DNA from: Lewinellaceae bacterium
GTDB taxonomy: Bacteria > Bacteroidota > Bacteroidia > Chitinophagales > Saprospiraceae
Assembly: GCA_020636355.1 (NCBI GenBank)
Contig: JACJYB010000010.1
Span: 62,001 to 126,000, forward strand
Direction: 5' to 3'
DNA length: 64,000 nucleotides
Shown one piece after another: positions 53,122 through 62,941 of the stretch. The notes beneath the pieces are model-generated. The model saw only the letters and a program-made list of their open reading frames with translations. It ran no database searches and was not told the origin of the DNA. How positions within the stretch are numbered: position 1 is the stretch's first letter; every line of letters starts with the position of its first letter. The translations under genes were made by a program, and so were the position numbers.

Positions 53122-54384
53122 CTAGTTGGACGCTGCCGCCGGTTGCGCTACTTCCTGTTGCACTTTGACCCGCATGGTTGTGTCCAGACCACTGGTGATT
53201 TCTGTGATCAGTCCATCGGATATACCGGTGGTGATGGGAATTTTTTCGACCACTTTATCCCCCTTCTTAACTTCCACGAATGCCTTTTTATCCTCATAGA
53301 GAATGTCTCGCTCTTTGACGGTGAGGACATTGATCCTTTTTTCCATAATGACATCGCCGTTAGCACTATAACCGGCGCGTAAAAAAACATTGGTGGTCGG
53401 CTTGACGGCAGCGCGTACTTCAAACTTTACGGTGCCTTCTTCTTTTTCTCCCCGGGGGGCGATGAATTCCAGGAATGCATCGATCGCAGAGCTGTCAATC
53501 GCTCCGATTTTAAGGACCAAAGGCATGCCTTCCTTCAACCTGCCTACATCCGATTCATCGACTTTGCCTTCAAAGATCAATGCATTCATGTCGGCGATGA
53601 TGGCTACCGTGGTACCCTCATTGAAATTGTTTCGCTCGATCACGGACGATCCTTCTTCAACCGGAATGTCCAGCACCATACCGGAAACCGGTGCGGTAAC
53701 GATATTGGATACCTGTTTGGAATTTTTCGCAGCACCTTCTTTTAATAGCTGAAGGTTATCAACGGCTGAGCTTAATTCCTGCCGGCGAATATCAAGGGTG
53801 GTCTCGAACTGTTTCAGGGTATTTTCTGACGAGATTATGGTGTTCTCATAGGTGGTTTTCCGCAATTCCAGATCCAGCAGGATGCGGTTGTAATCCTGTT
53901 CGGAGATGATACCTTCATCGCGTAGCCTGCGTTGCCTTTCTTCTTCCTGTTTGGCGTTTTCATAATTCAAACGCGCACTCTCTACATCCAGGCTTTGGGA
54001 GGCGATCTTTTTTTGCCGCTCCAGTTCCCGCGCTGCCTCTTTTACTTGCAGCTGGGACAGTTCGACATTGGTTTGTGCCTGGTTGATGGAGATCTGGCTG
54101 GGTATCAACTGGATCTTGGCCACTTTCTGACCTTTTTCAATCACCTGACCTTCGTCGATGTACAGTTCTTCAATCACTCCGGATACCTGGGGTTTGATGT
54201 TGATTTCCAGGCGTGGTTTGATGGTACCGGTAGCTACCGTCTTTTTGATGACGTCTTCATAGACCGGTTTCTCAAACCGCAAGTTATCCGGAGATTTTTT
54301 CCGTTGCTGGATAAAATAAAAAACAAGACCTACCGTCAGGATTCCTACGGCGACAATGGTACTTATAAAACACCCGCGATTCAT
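53122..54384 (-). CDS. MacA/HlyD-type efflux periplasmic adaptor
   Basis: 420 residues. One N-terminal transmembrane anchor (about 5-25), then the adaptor layout: ATGTIKPRLEINIKPQVSGVIEELYIDEGQVIEKGQ as first lipoyl half, a long helical hairpin (about 100-215), the second lipoyl half VTAPVSGMVLDIPVEEGSSV, and beta-barrel and membrane-proximal domains. It would link the permeases encoded upstream to an outer-membrane TolC-like channel, which is not in the window. It is the last gene of the operon; a spacer of 114 bases with a heptanucleotide array separates it from the preceding permease gene. Confidence 0.88.
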   Translation of the reverse strand: MNRGCFISTIVAVGILTVGLVFYFIQQRKKSPDNLRFEKPVYEDVIKKTVATGTIKPRLEINIKPQVSGVIEELYIDEGQVIEKGQKVAKIQLIPSQISINQAQTNVELSQLQVKEAARELERQKKIASQSLDVESARLNYENAKQEEERQRRLRDEGIISEQDYNRILLDLELRKTTYENTIISSENTLKQFETTLDIRRQELSSAVDNLQLLKEGAAKNSKQVSNIVTAPVSGMVLDIPVEEGSSVIERNNFNEGTTVAIIADMNALIFEGKVDESDVGRLKEGMPLVLKIGAIDSSAIDAFLEFIAPRGEKEEGTVKFEVRAAVKPTTNVFLRAGYSANGDVIMEKRINVLTVKERDILYEDKKAFVEVKKGDKVVEKIPITTGISDGLITEITSGLDTTMRVKVQQEVAQPAAASN

Positions 54385-54432
54385 TCGTTTATTGTTGTTT
54401 GGTTGTAATCAGTAATCAGTTTTTATAGGAAT

Positions 54433-54495
54433 AATCTCAAATCCAAAATCTGAAATCCAAAATCTGAAATCTCAAATCTGAAACTTGAAATCTCC
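54433..54495. repeat. array of nine heptanucleotide repeats
   Basis: Nine consecutive seven-base units on the plus strand: AATCTCA, AATCCAA, AATCTGA, AATCCAA, AATCTGA, AATCTCA, AATCTGA, AACTTGA, AATCTCC. Consensus AATCTSA. The array lies 3 bases beyond the stop of the permease gene (minus strand) and 48 bases before the adaptor start codon, i.e. inside the operon's transcript. Confidence 0.85.
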
Positions 54496-54498
54496 GTG

Positions 54499-55749
54499 TC
54501 ATTCGTCTTTCAAAGCAACGACCGGATTAACCCGGGCTGCCATCATAGCCGGGATCAGCCCGGCGACCGTGCCTGCAATGGTCAGCAGTACCATCGCTCC
54601 GATTGCAATACCCAGATTGACCTCAGGATTATAGAACATCTGGGAATCTACACTGGCTTGTTCCATTAATAAATTAATTCCACCGATGACCAGAACACCT
54701 GCCAGTAAGCCCAGGTAACCGGATACGGCGGTAATAAAAATGGACTCCGTCAATATGCTGCTGATGATCGATGCCGGTGTTGCGCCGATTGCTTTGCGAA
54801 TCCCAATTTCTTTGGTGCGTTCCTTCACCACGATCAGCATGATGTTACTTACGCCTACGATGCCTGCTAATAAGGTCCCTATCCCTACGATCCAAAGAAA
54901 TGCCGAAATGCCGTCAAACAAGCCCCGGACCTGCTGGAATTCTGCTTCGAGATTAAATCCGCCGATGCCGCGGGGGTCGTTGGGGGCAACATGATGTCTG
55001 GCTTTCAGCAGGCTCCGGACCTGTGGTTCGATCTGTGCAATGCGATAGCCCTCCTGAGCGCTGACCGCAAAATAGTGCACCCTTCCATCCATGCCAAAGG
55101 TGCGGTGCATGGTCGTCAGGGGTATGACCACTGCTTCCTGGTCATCCTCTGTCCAGGGCTTGATCACTCGCGGACCAAAAATACCTACCACCAGAAATTC
55201 TGCGCCATTGATGGTGACGTACTGACCGATGGCTTCACCGACATTCCTTCCGAACAGGACTTCGGCCGTGCGTGTTCCGAGCACAGCAACCTTTCGGCTT
55301 TCATCGTTGTCCAGGTCACTGATGTAGCGGCCATGATAAACCTTAAGGGCTTCTACTTTGATCATTTGACTTAACTCACCGCGGATCTCGTAGGTCTCAG
55401 CGGTCTCACCATGCACAACCTTGGCATCCAGCCGTGTCCTTGGGGCAATAAATCCAACTCCTTTGACTTGCTGCTTGATAGCTTCCAAATCGTCGAAGTT
55501 GAGCCTTGGAAACCGTCCCGGTTGATAGCCTTGATAGGGCAGGGAGGTTGAACTGCTCCATACGTACATGATGTTGGTGGCCCGGTTGCCAAAATCCCGG
55601 AATACGGCATTCTCCAGTCCCGAGCCCATACCTAGCATGAATATCAGCATAAAGACACCCCAGAATACGCCAAGTACGGTCAGAAATGTCCGCAACTTGT
55701 GCTGCTTGATGGTCATCCAGATTTCCTGCCAGGTGTCTCGGTTGAACAT
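54499..55749 (-). CDS. MacB-like ABC permease, copy 2
   Basis: 416 residues: one N-terminal transmembrane helix (LRTFLTVLGVFWGVFMLIFML), a large periplasmic MacB-type domain (about 45-270), and three C-terminal helices with FtsX-family signatures (VGVSNIMLIVVKERTKEIGIRKAIGATPASI, LIPAMMAARVNPVVALKDE). It belongs to mechanotransmitting type VII ABC systems that drive efflux or lipoprotein release. It starts 2 bases after the stop of the first permease gene; the two permeases could form a heterodimer. Confidence 0.9.
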   Translation of the reverse strand: MFNRDTWQEIWMTIKQHKLRTFLTVLGVFWGVFMLIFMLGMGSGLENAVFRDFGNRATNIMYVWSSSTSLPYQGYQPGRFPRLNFDDLEAIKQQVKGVGFIAPRTRLDAKVVHGETAETYEIRGELSQMIKVEALKVYHGRYISDLDNDESRKVAVLGTRTAEVLFGRNVGEAIGQYVTINGAEFLVVGIFGPRVIKPWTEDDQEAVVIPLTTMHRTFGMDGRVHYFAVSAQEGYRIAQIEPQVRSLLKARHHVAPNDPRGIGGFNLEAEFQQVRGLFDGISAFLWIVGIGTLLAGIVGVSNIMLIVVKERTKEIGIRKAIGATPASIISSILTESIFITAVSGYLGLLAGVLVIGGINLLMEQASVDSQMFYNPEVNLGIAIGAMVLLTIAGTVAGLIPAMMAARVNPVVALKDE

Positions 55750-55751
55750 GA

Positions 55752-56981
55752 TTATCTAGCTTTCATTGCGATTACAGGATTAATGCGGGATGCTTGTCTT
55801 GCCGGTACCCATCCTGCCAATGCCCCGGCAATGGTCAGAATTACAATAGCCAGCAACCCGACACTCAAATGGATCTCCGGTTGCCGGAAAAATTCCGACT
55901 GGATACTGCTGGCAAAATAAAGGACCATCAGGCCAAGGATCATCCCAAAATATCCGGCCATCAGGGTGATGAAAATCGACTCGGACAAAATCATATTAAC
56001 GATAGAACCCGGCGTGGCTCCCAGAGCCTTGCGGACTCCTATTTCCCGGGTACGGTCTTTGACGATGATCAGCATGATATTACTTACTCCGATCACACCC
56101 GCAAGTAAGCTACCTAAACCGACAAACCACAAAAATGCTTTGATGCCGGCGAACAGGTTTTGAAAGTTCTGGTACTCTTCCAGCGCATTGGAGATCCACA
56201 TGGCACGCATATCTTCCGGATCAAAGAGGTACTTTGCCGACATCATGCGACGGATGCGGTTTTCCAGCGACTTGGCTTGCTCCAGTTCAACCTGGGCCGT
56301 TGAAAACCAAATGTTATTGACGTAGTCGGTGCCCTGGTATACGCGTTGTGCCAGCGTGATCGGGATATAAATGTCCCGTAAGGATCGTTCGCCTTCTTTG
56401 TCGTAATAGACGCCGACCACCTGATAGACGATACCACCGATGTTTATTTCTTTTCCGACTGCGTCCCCGTCCTTACCGAATAATTCTTCTTTGACCAAAG
56501 TCCCGATAACTGCATTTTTCTGCAACAAATGATCGTCCCCGTCATTAAGAAATCTTCCCTGAACCATCATAAATTGCTCCAGATAAGCGATAGCCGGGGA
56601 GACTCCGCGGACAGAATAGGCAAATACCTTGTCTTTAAAGCGCACCTGTTGATTGCCCTGAAGAAAGACTCTTCCGGATATGTCTTCGACTTCCGGAAAA
56701 TCACGCTGCAGGATGGCAATGTCTTCGTTGTTTAAATAAATGCGTCTTCCTTTGGGTAAGCCTTTATAGGCTTTTGATGTCCATCCGCCGTTAATCCGGA
56801 TGCTGTTGGTCGCATCCCCTTCAAACTGGAATTCGATGCCGTTTTGCAGCCCCTGACCGGCACCGAGCAGGATGACGAGCATAAAAATGCCCCAGAATAC
56901 GCCCAAAGCGGTCAGGGCTGTCCGCAACTTATGGCGCTTTATGCTTTCGAATATTTCACTCCACTTATCAAGATCGATCAT
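55752..56981 (-). CDS. MacB-like ABC permease, copy 1
   Basis: 409 residues, paralogous to the next gene downstream: LRTALTALGVFWGIFMLVILLG at the first helix, a periplasmic domain, IGVSNIMLIIVKDRTREIGVRKALGATPGSIV and the C-terminal VPARQASRINPVIAMKAR. The start overlaps the ATPase gene's stop by four bases. The usual MacB is a single polypeptide with the ATPase fused; here the ATPase is separate and there are two permeases, a common Bacteroidota arrangement. Confidence 0.9.
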   Translation of the reverse strand: MIDLDKWSEIFESIKRHKLRTALTALGVFWGIFMLVILLGAGQGLQNGIEFQFEGDATNSIRINGGWTSKAYKGLPKGRRIYLNNEDIAILQRDFPEVEDISGRVFLQGNQQVRFKDKVFAYSVRGVSPAIAYLEQFMMVQGRFLNDGDDHLLQKNAVIGTLVKEELFGKDGDAVGKEINIGGIVYQVVGVYYDKEGERSLRDIYIPITLAQRVYQGTDYVNNIWFSTAQVELEQAKSLENRIRRMMSAKYLFDPEDMRAMWISNALEEYQNFQNLFAGIKAFLWFVGLGSLLAGVIGVSNIMLIIVKDRTREIGVRKALGATPGSIVNMILSESIFITLMAGYFGMILGLMVLYFASSIQSEFFRQPEIHLSVGLLAIVILTIAGALAGWVPARQASRINPVIAMKAR

Positions 56982-57652
56982 ACCCCATCTTTTAAGATTA
57001 ATCCATCTTTGATATGAATGATGCGTTTGGTGCGATGTGCGATGTCCATTTCGTGCGTAACCAGGATCAGGGTCTTGCCTTCCGCGTTGACCCGGTCAAA
57101 GATCTCCATGACCTCATGGGATGTTTTGCTGTCGAGGGCACCGGTAGGTTCATCGGCCAGAATGACCTTTGGATTGGTTGCCAGGGCGCGGGCAATCGCC
57201 ACCCGCTGTTGTTGACCGCCGGATAATTGATTGGGGAAATGGGTGGCCCACTCGGCTAATCCGACCTGTTCCAGATGATGCATCGCCAGGTCGCTGCGCT
57301 CTTTTCGGCTTATTTTCTGGTAATACAGTGGCAAAGCAACATTTTCTTGTGCTGTCTTGAAATTTAATAAGTTGAAAGACTGGAATACAAATCCGATAAA
57401 CCGGTTACGGTAATAAGCCGCTTCTTTTTGAGAAAGGTCTTTGGATATGAGGGTATTGTCCAGATGGTAAGTACCACTGTCATAATCATCCAGGATGCCT
57501 AAAATATTGAGCAGGGTGGACTTTCCGGATCCTGACGAGCCCATTATGGAAACGTACTCGCCATCCTCTATAGTTAATTCAATTCCTTTCAAGACCTCCA
57601 ATCGGGTAAATTCCGTAGAGTAGGCCTTGCGTATATCACGCAGTGCAATCAT
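56978..57652 (-). CDS. MacB/LolD-type ABC transporter ATPase
   Basis: 224 residues. Walker A GSSGSGKST, Q loop FVFQSFNLL, signature LSGGQQQRVAIARAL, Walker B VILADEPTGALD, and H loop LVTHE are all intact. Its size and motifs fit the ATPase of MacB, LolD and FtsE types. It is the first gene of a four-gene operon with two permeases and an adaptor. The 199-base divergent spacer to the CHAD gene should contain its promoter. Confidence 0.92.
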   Translation of the reverse strand: MIALRDIRKAYSTEFTRLEVLKGIELTIEDGEYVSIMGSSGSGKSTLLNILGILDDYDSGTYHLDNTLISKDLSQKEAAYYRNRFIGFVFQSFNLLNFKTAQENVALPLYYQKISRKERSDLAMHHLEQVGLAEWATHFPNQLSGGQQQRVAIARALATNPKVILADEPTGALDSKTSHEVMEIFDRVNAEGKTLILVTHEMDIAHRTKRIIHIKDGLILKDGV

Positions 57653-57851
57653 CAGGTCTATATGAATGGTTCCAAACTAAAGATAAACGACAGAAATCCA
57701 GGTATTATTAGTCAAATGATGCATAAACTTCGACCAAATACCGGATAAAGATGTCGACCGCTTATCTTGTATCCGGTCCGTCATGTGTTCCTTGAATCCT
57801 GACTCCAAAACCTGGTTGAACACCTGATTTGTTGGCCTATAAAGTCGAAAA

Positions 57852-58682
57852 ATGGAGGATAGATCCGCAAAAACAGTGGCCGAACGGTGGTCAGTATTAG
57901 TGCAATCCACGCTACAGGAGATCCAGTTCTATCTCCGGGATTTGCACGATGAATTACCTATGAAGACGGTCCACCAGTTAAGACTGGCGCTTAAAAGACT
58001 ACGCGTTTTACTGGCCGTTTTGGAGCAGACCAGGGATGGGCTTAAACAGGTCATCACCCTACAGAAATCGGTCAATAAACTGTTTGAGGTTGCCGGTATT
58101 TTACGCGATGCCCAGGTCCGCAGAGGCTTACTTGAAGAAGAACATTCGCTCCATTTTCTTTTGCCGGAGGCAGATAAAAATGTACGTAAAGCAGAGAAGC
58201 GCTTCAGAATGCATCAGAAGGAAATCAAATCTTCAACATTCAATTTTAGGAAATCCCTTGGTAATTATTTACTGACCCTGGATCAGGATGCCCTGGAAAA
58301 TGCCATGTGGTATTTACAGCTAAAGTACCTTGGCAGAATCCACATCCGGCATGGGATACCGGAAGATGAGAACCTGCATGCCATTCGTACCGCGCTAAAA
58401 CGGTTGGTGGAGTTGCAAAAGATCCGGATAGAAGTTGGCATGGTTGAAGCCATGACGGCGCGCTGGGAGGCAGCTAAATCGATGGCGCAGGAAATAGGGA
58501 CCTGGCACGATCATCACTTGTTGAACCAATACATGACCCGCACATTGCGAAAAAAAGGGATCGATGAAGCACATCGGAATCATGTAGCCAATCGCCAAGA
58601 TATCCAGCAGGTCAGGCGTCTGGAACTGGAAGGATTGATCAATAATTGGGTACAAGAAACCCGGAAAGCATTCCCGGATTGA
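57852..58682 (+). CDS. CHAD-domain protein
   Basis: 276 residues, alpha-helical and very basic. The CHAD signature HQLRLALKRLRVLLAVLEQ appears in the first helix pair (about 37-55) and again in degenerate form at AIRTALKRLVELQKIR, consistent with the internal two-fold symmetry of the family. The conserved His/Arg/Lys line a groove that binds inorganic polyphosphate. Cytosolic, possibly on polyphosphate granules. No polyphosphate kinase or CYTH phosphatase gene is adjacent. Confidence 0.82.
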   Translation: MEDRSAKTVAERWSVLVQSTLQEIQFYLRDLHDELPMKTVHQLRLALKRLRVLLAVLEQTRDGLKQVITLQKSVNKLFEVAGILRDAQVRRGLLEEEHSLHFLLPEADKNVRKAEKRFRMHQKEIKSSTFNFRKSLGNYLLTLDQDALENAMWYLQLKYLGRIHIRHGIPEDENLHAIRTALKRLVELQKIRIEVGMVEAMTARWEAAKSMAQEIGTWHDHHLLNQYMTRTLRKKGIDEAHRNHVANRQDIQQVRRLELEGLINNWVQETRKAFPD

Positions 58683-58807
58683 AACGGTTATACGGGTATA
58701 AACCCTTTCTTCGATAAGGGAAGAGTCCGGTCGAAAGCAAAAAAATAAACCATTTTTTTTGCAACTTCTTTAAGTTAAGGTCCGTCTTATCCCTGAAACC
58801 AGACTAA

Positions 58808-61441
58808 ATGAATCCGATGAAAAATGCTCTAGGGCTTCTGTTATGGAGCATAATACTGCCTTTGTATGCCAGTACTCCTTATCCCACCAAATCGCTTCAG
58901 GCTCAACGAATTGCAATTACAGAACTGACTATGGATGGTCAGTTTAATGAGCCCTTTTGGGAGACGCTGGATTGGCATGATGACTTTGTCCAGTACGAAC
59001 CGGTCGAGAAAGCATCGCCATCCCAGCGCACCGCATTTGCCCTAGCTTACGATGATAATTTCATTTATGTAGGGTTTAAGTCCTACGACAGTGCTCCGGA
59101 TAGCATTTACCATCGCCTGACCCGCCGGGATGACATTGACGGCGATTTTGTGGGGGTTCAGTTTGATTCTTATTATGACCGGAGGACGGCATTTACTTTT
59201 GTTGCAACGGCTGCCGGCGTCAAATTGGACTTCATTGTGAGTAACGATGGCGAAAATGAAGACAATTCGTGGGACCCCACCTGGTATGTCAAGACCTCCC
59301 GGGACCAGGCGGGCTGGTATTGTGAAATGAAAATCCCTTTAACCCAGTTGCGATTCAAAAAGGCAGATAATCAGACCTGGGGCATTCAGGTAGCCCGTAA
59401 ATTATTCCGCAAAGACGAAACCGATGTTTGGCAACCTGCTGCCCGTGAACAAGCGGGATGGGTGTCTCAATTTGCAAATCTGGAAGGATTGACCAATCTG
59501 GAACCCAAGCTGCCTCTGGAGATCGCACCTTATGTCGTAGCTCAGTCAGATCGTTATAAGGCCGTTCCCGGAGATCCTTACCGCCAGCATGGCGTCAGCA
59601 ATACCCTCAATGCCGGACTGGATGGGAAAGTTGGCATAACAAACAACTTTACGCTGGATTTTTCCATCAATCCCGATTTTGGTCAGGTAGAAGCGGATCC
59701 ATCCCGCGTCAACCTGACCACGCAGGAGTTGTTTTTTGAAGAGAAGCGGCTCCTGTTTATTGAAGGGAAAAACATCTTCAATTTCCCCCTCTTGTTTGGC
59801 GACGGAGATCTCGGTTCGGAAAATTTATTTTATTCCCGCCGGATTGGCAGAAGACCTCATTATGACCCCAGTATCCTGGATGGAGAATACCTGAAATCCC
59901 CAGAATTCACCACCATACTGGGCGCAGCAAAATTAACCGGCAAAACCGAAAAAGGACTTTCTATCGGGATTCTGGAAAGCCTCACCGCCGAAGAGCACGC
60001 TTCCATCACCAACAGTGAAGGAGACGAACGCAAGGAAACCGTAGAACCACTGACCAATTATCTGGTTGGCCGGGTACAGAAAGATTTCAACTCCGGGAAC
60101 ACCATTCTGGGTGGGATGCTTACCTCTGTCAACCGGCAAATCAGTCAGGTCAACCTGCAATTTCTTCCGGAGAGTGCCATGACCGGTGGATTGGATTTCA
60201 CCCATAAATGGAAAAACCGGACCTGGGAATTCTCGGTGAGCAATTACTTCAGTCGCCTAAAAGGTGACCCTGAGGCCATTGAAACCGTGCAAACCTCCTT
60301 TGTGCACAATTTTCAGCGCCCGGATCAGGATTATAAGATCCTCAATCCCAATAAGGAAGAGTTAACCGGATTCGGAGGGAAGGCCCTTTTGGGGAAGTTT
60401 AGCGGGAAATTGCGTTTTCTCGCCGCAGTGGCCTGGAAATCTCCCGGCCTGGAGCTTAACGACGCCGGGTACATGCCGGAAGCGGACAACCTTTTTGAAG
60501 TTATTTGGGTGGGCTACCGCGTATACAAACCTTACAAGATCTTTCGCAATTTCTCTCTCAACTTCAATCAGTGGCAAGCTTCCGATTTTGGATTGGAAAA
60601 TCTGGGTTTGGGGGGCAATGTCAACATGCATACCCAATTTACCAATTACTGGCATTTGAGTACCGGGATGAATATCAACGGTCAATCGTTGTATACCGCA
60701 GCCCTGCGGGGGGGACCTGCTTTACTCACCCCGACTCGCTATAATTGGTGGGGTTATGTCAGTACGAACGACCAAAAGCCGTGGCAACTGGAATTGGAGT
60801 GGAACCAGAACTGGAGTGCAGGAACCTATCGCAATGGCTATTACGAGAGCCTGGGATTCAGCTATCGACCCACCAAGTCCTTACAGACAAGCATCAATGC
60901 CTATTTCCAGAAAAACATCAGCGAACTGCAATACATCGATCAGGTGGCCCTCGGTGAAGATACACGCTACGTATTCGGAACCATTGACCAGAATGTATTG
61001 GGCATGTCTCTGAGACTGAACTATACCATCACACCGGATCTGACCATCCAGTATTGGGGTCAGCCCTTTGTGGCTGCCGGCCAATACGACCAACTGAAGT
61101 ACATCACTAATCCGCAGGCCAAAGACTATAACCAACGATTTCACATTTATCAGCCGGCAGAAATTGAGGAAGGATCTGACTACATCGATTTACACGAATC
61201 GGGTGCCGGACCATCTTATTCCATTGGAATTCCTGATTTTAATTTTAAAGAGTTTTTATCCAATCTCGTCATTCGCTGGGAATATAAGCCTGGATCGGTA
61301 TTGTATTTTGTATGGTCGCAAAACCGCAATGATGCCGTATCAATGGGGCAATTTAATTTTGGGCAGGATCTGCATAGCTTGTTTACTACCGATGCGCGCA
61401 ACATCTTTCTGGTCAAAGCGTCCTACCGGTTCAGCAGATAA
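58808..61441 (+). CDS. exported DUF5916 protein with CBM9-like N-terminal domain
   Basis: 877 residues with a Sec signal (about 1-21; a second ATG lies at 58817). The N-terminal 200 residues resemble the family 9 carbohydrate-binding fold: ITELTMDGQFNEPFWETLDW, LAYDDNFIYVGFKSYD, GDFVGVQFDSYYDRRTAFTF, and WYCEMKIPLTQLRF. The remaining part (DUF5916) is beta-rich with amphipathic strands and ends in FLVKASYRFSR, so it is plausibly an outer-membrane beta-barrel. Such proteins are widespread in Bacteroidota; their role is not established. Confidence 0.82.
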   Translation: MNPMKNALGLLLWSIILPLYASTPYPTKSLQAQRIAITELTMDGQFNEPFWETLDWHDDFVQYEPVEKASPSQRTAFALAYDDNFIYVGFKSYDSAPDSIYHRLTRRDDIDGDFVGVQFDSYYDRRTAFTFVATAAGVKLDFIVSNDGENEDNSWDPTWYVKTSRDQAGWYCEMKIPLTQLRFKKADNQTWGIQVARKLFRKDETDVWQPAAREQAGWVSQFANLEGLTNLEPKLPLEIAPYVVAQSDRYKAVPGDPYRQHGVSNTLNAGLDGKVGITNNFTLDFSINPDFGQVEADPSRVNLTTQELFFEEKRLLFIEGKNIFNFPLLFGDGDLGSENLFYSRRIGRRPHYDPSILDGEYLKSPEFTTILGAAKLTGKTEKGLSIGILESLTAEEHASITNSEGDERKETVEPLTNYLVGRVQKDFNSGNTILGGMLTSVNRQISQVNLQFLPESAMTGGLDFTHKWKNRTWEFSVSNYFSRLKGDPEAIETVQTSFVHNFQRPDQDYKILNPNKEELTGFGGKALLGKFSGKLRFLAAVAWKSPGLELNDAGYMPEADNLFEVIWVGYRVYKPYKIFRNFSLNFNQWQASDFGLENLGLGGNVNMHTQFTNYWHLSTGMNINGQSLYTAALRGGPALLTPTRYNWWGYVSTNDQKPWQLELEWNQNWSAGTYRNGYYESLGFSYRPTKSLQTSINAYFQKNISELQYIDQVALGEDTRYVFGTIDQNVLGMSLRLNYTITPDLTIQYWGQPFVAAGQYDQLKYITNPQAKDYNQRFHIYQPAEIEEGSDYIDLHESGAGPSYSIGIPDFNFKEFLSNLVIRWEYKPGSVLYFVWSQNRNDAVSMGQFNFGQDLHSLFTTDARNIFLVKASYRFSR

Positions 61442-61471
61442 TAAGAATTGGGATAAATTTTTGGGAAGGAA

Positions 61472-62941
61472 TTATTGCTGTTTTAATCCGGACAGGATTT
61501 GATCCAGATCTTCCCGGGAATAGTATTTCCCTTGTTTGATCACCGCCTGGATTTTTCGCGTATTGTTGATATCATCGAGTGGATTGGCGTCCAGGATTAC
61601 AAGATCCGCCCATTTATTTTCATCAACGGATCCTAATTCATTTTGCAGACCAAAATACCTAGCCGGATTGATGGTAGCGGTCCGGAGGGCTTCCAGGGGA
61701 GTCAGTCCCGACTGCACCAGGACTACCAGTTCCTGATGCAGGCTGCGTCCGGGTGGTTGATAAAAAATGGGGCAATCGGTTCCGGCCATGATAGGAATTT
61801 CTTCTTTGTTAATCTTCCCGACCATGTCCATAAACCACTGCGTATATTGTTTTTGGAATTCCGTGGGTTGGTAATTTTTAAAATGTTCGATTTCTGTCAT
61901 CCATTCTGTTGCGATGGTATCAGGCAAATAGGCAAATGCCTCCTGGTAATCCGGAAGCATAAAAGGCTGCAAGATGTTACCACTCGCCAGGTTCAAGGTA
62001 GGGATTTGCCAGGTTTGGTTTTTATAAAGGATGTTTAAGATGGAATCCGCCCGGTGCTCATCATAATGAAGGATCGCGTTTTCGCGCTCCGCATTGTGGA
62101 TTCGGGAACGCAAGGCACCTCCTGGATCATGCATCCCTTCCGTGAGCATGCCCCGCCGGGCATTTAATAACGAATCGGAATTGGAGGCACAGGACAATTC
62201 CAGGTTTCTAAGATGCTCCATGCTATTGAGGCCCGCATTACTAGCCGCGATTACGTCCATACTCAATGGCACATGACCGGTGACTTTTAAATGATGCGCT
62301 TGTGCCATCCGGATGATTTCATAAAATTGTTCCGGTGTAAGCATTTCATAGGCTTTCAGGAAATCCACCTCCGCGTCGATGAGTTGCTGAACTTCTTCAT
62401 GCACCTCCTCGACGGAATGTATGCCTACGGAAAGCGGCGGGTGATCGGGATCACTGCCATCATAAACATTGGGGATTCCATCGATCAGCGGACCTGCAAT
62501 CATAACTCTTGGAGCTTGAGTGGGTTTGGCCCGGGAAAGTTTCTTCCAATGCTGGACAAAACTTAATTTACCCCCGGTATCGCGGACACTGGTGACTCCA
62601 TATGCCAGGAATAAATCGAACATGAATGGAGCCAGGCCTTCAATAAATGCAAAATGAACATGGGCATCCCATAACCCGGGGATCAGGTATTTTCCAGAGC
62701 AATCGATGATGGTATTTTTCGGAGATAAAGGCAATAATTTGCTGTCTGCAACCCGCAAGATCTTGCCGGCCTGGATAATGACCGTTTGATCGTCCTGAAT
62801 TCCGGTTTGAGGATTGACCACGGCAATATGCTGCAGGCAAAGTGCATCCGGATAGGTGAGGCTGGTGAAATCACATCCTAAAGTCAGACAGAGTACACCC
62901 AGCCACCATTTATTTCGCATCAACATCAGCATTTTATTCAT
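61472..62941 (-). CDS. exported amidohydrolase-family protein
   Basis: 489 residues. The N-terminus (MRNKWWLGVLCLTLGCD) is a signal, possibly of lipoprotein type with Cys 23. The metal-dependent TIM-barrel hydrolase motifs are present: GLWDAHVHF (HxH), a Lys in FLKAYE as candidate carbamylated bridge, GHVPLS and SMEHL His ligands, and AGTDCP with the catalytic Asp. Members related to imidazolonepropionase and prolidase-type amidohydrolases cleave cyclic amides or dipeptides. It overlaps the upstream serine hydrolase gene by four bases (ATGA), which suggests joint action on a peptide-like substrate. Confidence 0.85.
   Translation of the reverse strand: MNKMLMLMRNKWWLGVLCLTLGCDFTSLTYPDALCLQHIAVVNPQTGIQDDQTVIIQAGKILRVADSKLLPLSPKNTIIDCSGKYLIPGLWDAHVHFAFIEGLAPFMFDLFLAYGVTSVRDTGGKLSFVQHWKKLSRAKPTQAPRVMIAGPLIDGIPNVYDGSDPDHPPLSVGIHSVEEVHEEVQQLIDAEVDFLKAYEMLTPEQFYEIIRMAQAHHLKVTGHVPLSMDVIAASNAGLNSMEHLRNLELSCASNSDSLLNARRGMLTEGMHDPGGALRSRIHNAERENAILHYDEHRADSILNILYKNQTWQIPTLNLASGNILQPFMLPDYQEAFAYLPDTIATEWMTEIEHFKNYQPTEFQKQYTQWFMDMVGKINKEEIPIMAGTDCPIFYQPPGRSLHQELVVLVQSGLTPLEALRTATINPARYFGLQNELGSVDENKWADLVILDANPLDDINNTRKIQAVIKQGKYYSREDLDQILSGLKQQ

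Noticed and set aside
54433..54495. CRISPR array
   Set aside because: Units are only seven bases with no spacers and no cas genes.
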